This document shows, one piece after another, positions 52,260 to 52,772 of a stretch of 52,772 bases of DNA. The stretch lies in assembly GCF_001580995.1 (NCBI RefSeq), contig NZ_LHZU01000123.1:1-52772 (forward strand), written 5' to 3'. The stretch comes from Acetobacter senegalensis (GTDB lineage Bacteria > Pseudomonadota > Alphaproteobacteria > Acetobacterales > Acetobacteraceae). The notes beneath the pieces are model-generated. The model searched no databases and had not been told where the DNA came from. It saw nothing but the letters and a program-made list of their open reading frames with translations. Each line of letters opens with the position of its first letter. Position 1 is the first letter of the stretch. The position numbers and the translations under genes are program-made.

Positions 52260-52345
52260 CATTATGGATATTCAACACTATATCTTTCAGCAGGATGGCA
52301 AAAGCAGATCGGCGTCTGAATTTCCGATGGTACGGGCGATCATAC

Positions 52346-52371
52346 GAAAAGACCCCCGCGCTATGCGGGGG
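52346..52371 (-). terminator. rho-independent terminator after the 50-aa gene
   Basis: CCCCCGC (52353-52359) and GCGGGGG (52365-52371) form a perfect stem; read on the minus strand it is followed by TCTTTT. It overlaps the stop codon of the small gene at 52361 and separates that gene from the Xre operon. Confidence 0.65.
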
Positions 52372-52513
52372 CCGTCTCGTCGTGGCGCTCTGCCGCGCAT
52401 CGGGAAAGTGCTTCTTTGAGTTCGCGCTCGATCTGCCGGCGCTCGCGGCGGCTCAGGTGAAAGCTGGTCAGTTCGGCGCGCAGCATCTGGATATGGTCGT
52501 AGTGCGTGGTCAT
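52361..52513 (-). CDS. small hypothetical protein, 50 aa
   Basis: Start ATG at 52513 with AAAGGAG at a good distance, stop TAG at 52363-52361. The product is highly charged and helical (SRRERRQIERELKEALSRCAAERHDE), with no membrane segment. I do not recognise a family. The strong ribosome site and the terminator directly after it support a real gene. The remaining bases to 52772 hold no clear gene. Confidence 0.6.
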   Translation of the reverse strand: MTTHYDHIQMLRAELTSFHLSRRERRQIERELKEALSRCAAERHDETAPA

Positions 52514-52772
52514 CGTCCTGCTCCTTTCATTTCTTGAAGACAGGACGGACGGCTCATGCCGGGGCGGACCGGGTCAGGGATCGCCGCAGGCGACCGGCTC
52601 GCCGGCGCGTGGGGGAGCCGATTTTGTTCGGCGTGCCCGAAGGGTGCGTCGGGCAAAATTGGGGGGACCATGCGTCCTTGACGCGGTGCGCCCTCGCGCA
52701 TGGTACAATGGGAAGGCTGAGGGGAAGCCTCGTGTTCCTCCTGCCTTCCACGTCAGGCAACCAGCGCTGCCG

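Noticed and set aside
52678..52709. A sigma-70 promoter TTGACG to TACAAT at the right edge
   Set aside because: The spacer is 20 bases, too long for a confident call, and no gene start follows within the window.

Overview
The window looks like part of the genome of an acetic acid bacterium or close relative (Acetobacteraceae, Alphaproteobacteria). This is inferred from overall high G+C, an IS5-family element of the IS1031 type, a hopanoid-type squalene synthase gene and the mix of transporter and LysR genes. No rRNA or complete tRNA gene is present, so the assignment rests on gene content only. There is no CRISPR array.

Left part (1-24.05 kb), accessory or cargo genes. It opens with two short matches to the 3' end of initiator tRNA-Met, a terminator and an Xre/RES toxin-antitoxin pair with a clear operator. 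Then come a TetR gene and an O-methyltransferase gene cut by an IS5-family insertion (2606-3512, target duplication TAA), and a ribB gene whose middle has been replaced by an IS5 remnant and an AT-rich hpnC-like gene. An iron and efflux block follows: a siderophore-interacting flavoprotein, a LysR regulator, a first tripartite efflux operon (outer membrane factor, HlyD/EmrA adaptor, 14-TM MFS pump), a divergent TonB-dependent receptor, then a second operon (MFS pump, diiron ferritin-like protein, adaptor, outer membrane factor, pirin) with its own LysR. A 17-bp operator-like sequence occurs in front of both the receptor and the second pump operon.

Right part (about 23.1-52.8 kb), an integrative and conjugative element (ICE). 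It carries a full trb mating-pair formation operon (trbB-C-D-E-J-K-L-F-G-I plus DUF2274), the coupling protein TraG, a VirD2-type relaxase, a lytic transglycosylase, DUF736, TraF and DUF2840, and a ParA/RepA replication-partition pair. Nearly all of these genes are joined by ATGA or TGATG overlaps. The excision-control module resembles that of ICEMlSym(R7A): an RdfS-like excisionase (47651-47944), a QseM-like DUF2285 antiactivator (51628-51906), an Xre regulator, and an FseA-like activator split over two frames exactly at a UUU-C slip site. No integrase or TraR/LuxR gene lies in the window.

Cargo inside the ICE includes an HU gene, an Mrr-like nuclease with a Rad50/SMC-like ATPase (a candidate two-gene defence system), ParDE, a PIN nuclease with a large insert, and a CPA1 sodium/proton antiporter. 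The most interesting points are the FseA frameshift, the nuclease-SMC pair, an apparent replication origin embedded in the 3' end of repA, and the shared operator that ties the receptor to the second efflux operon.
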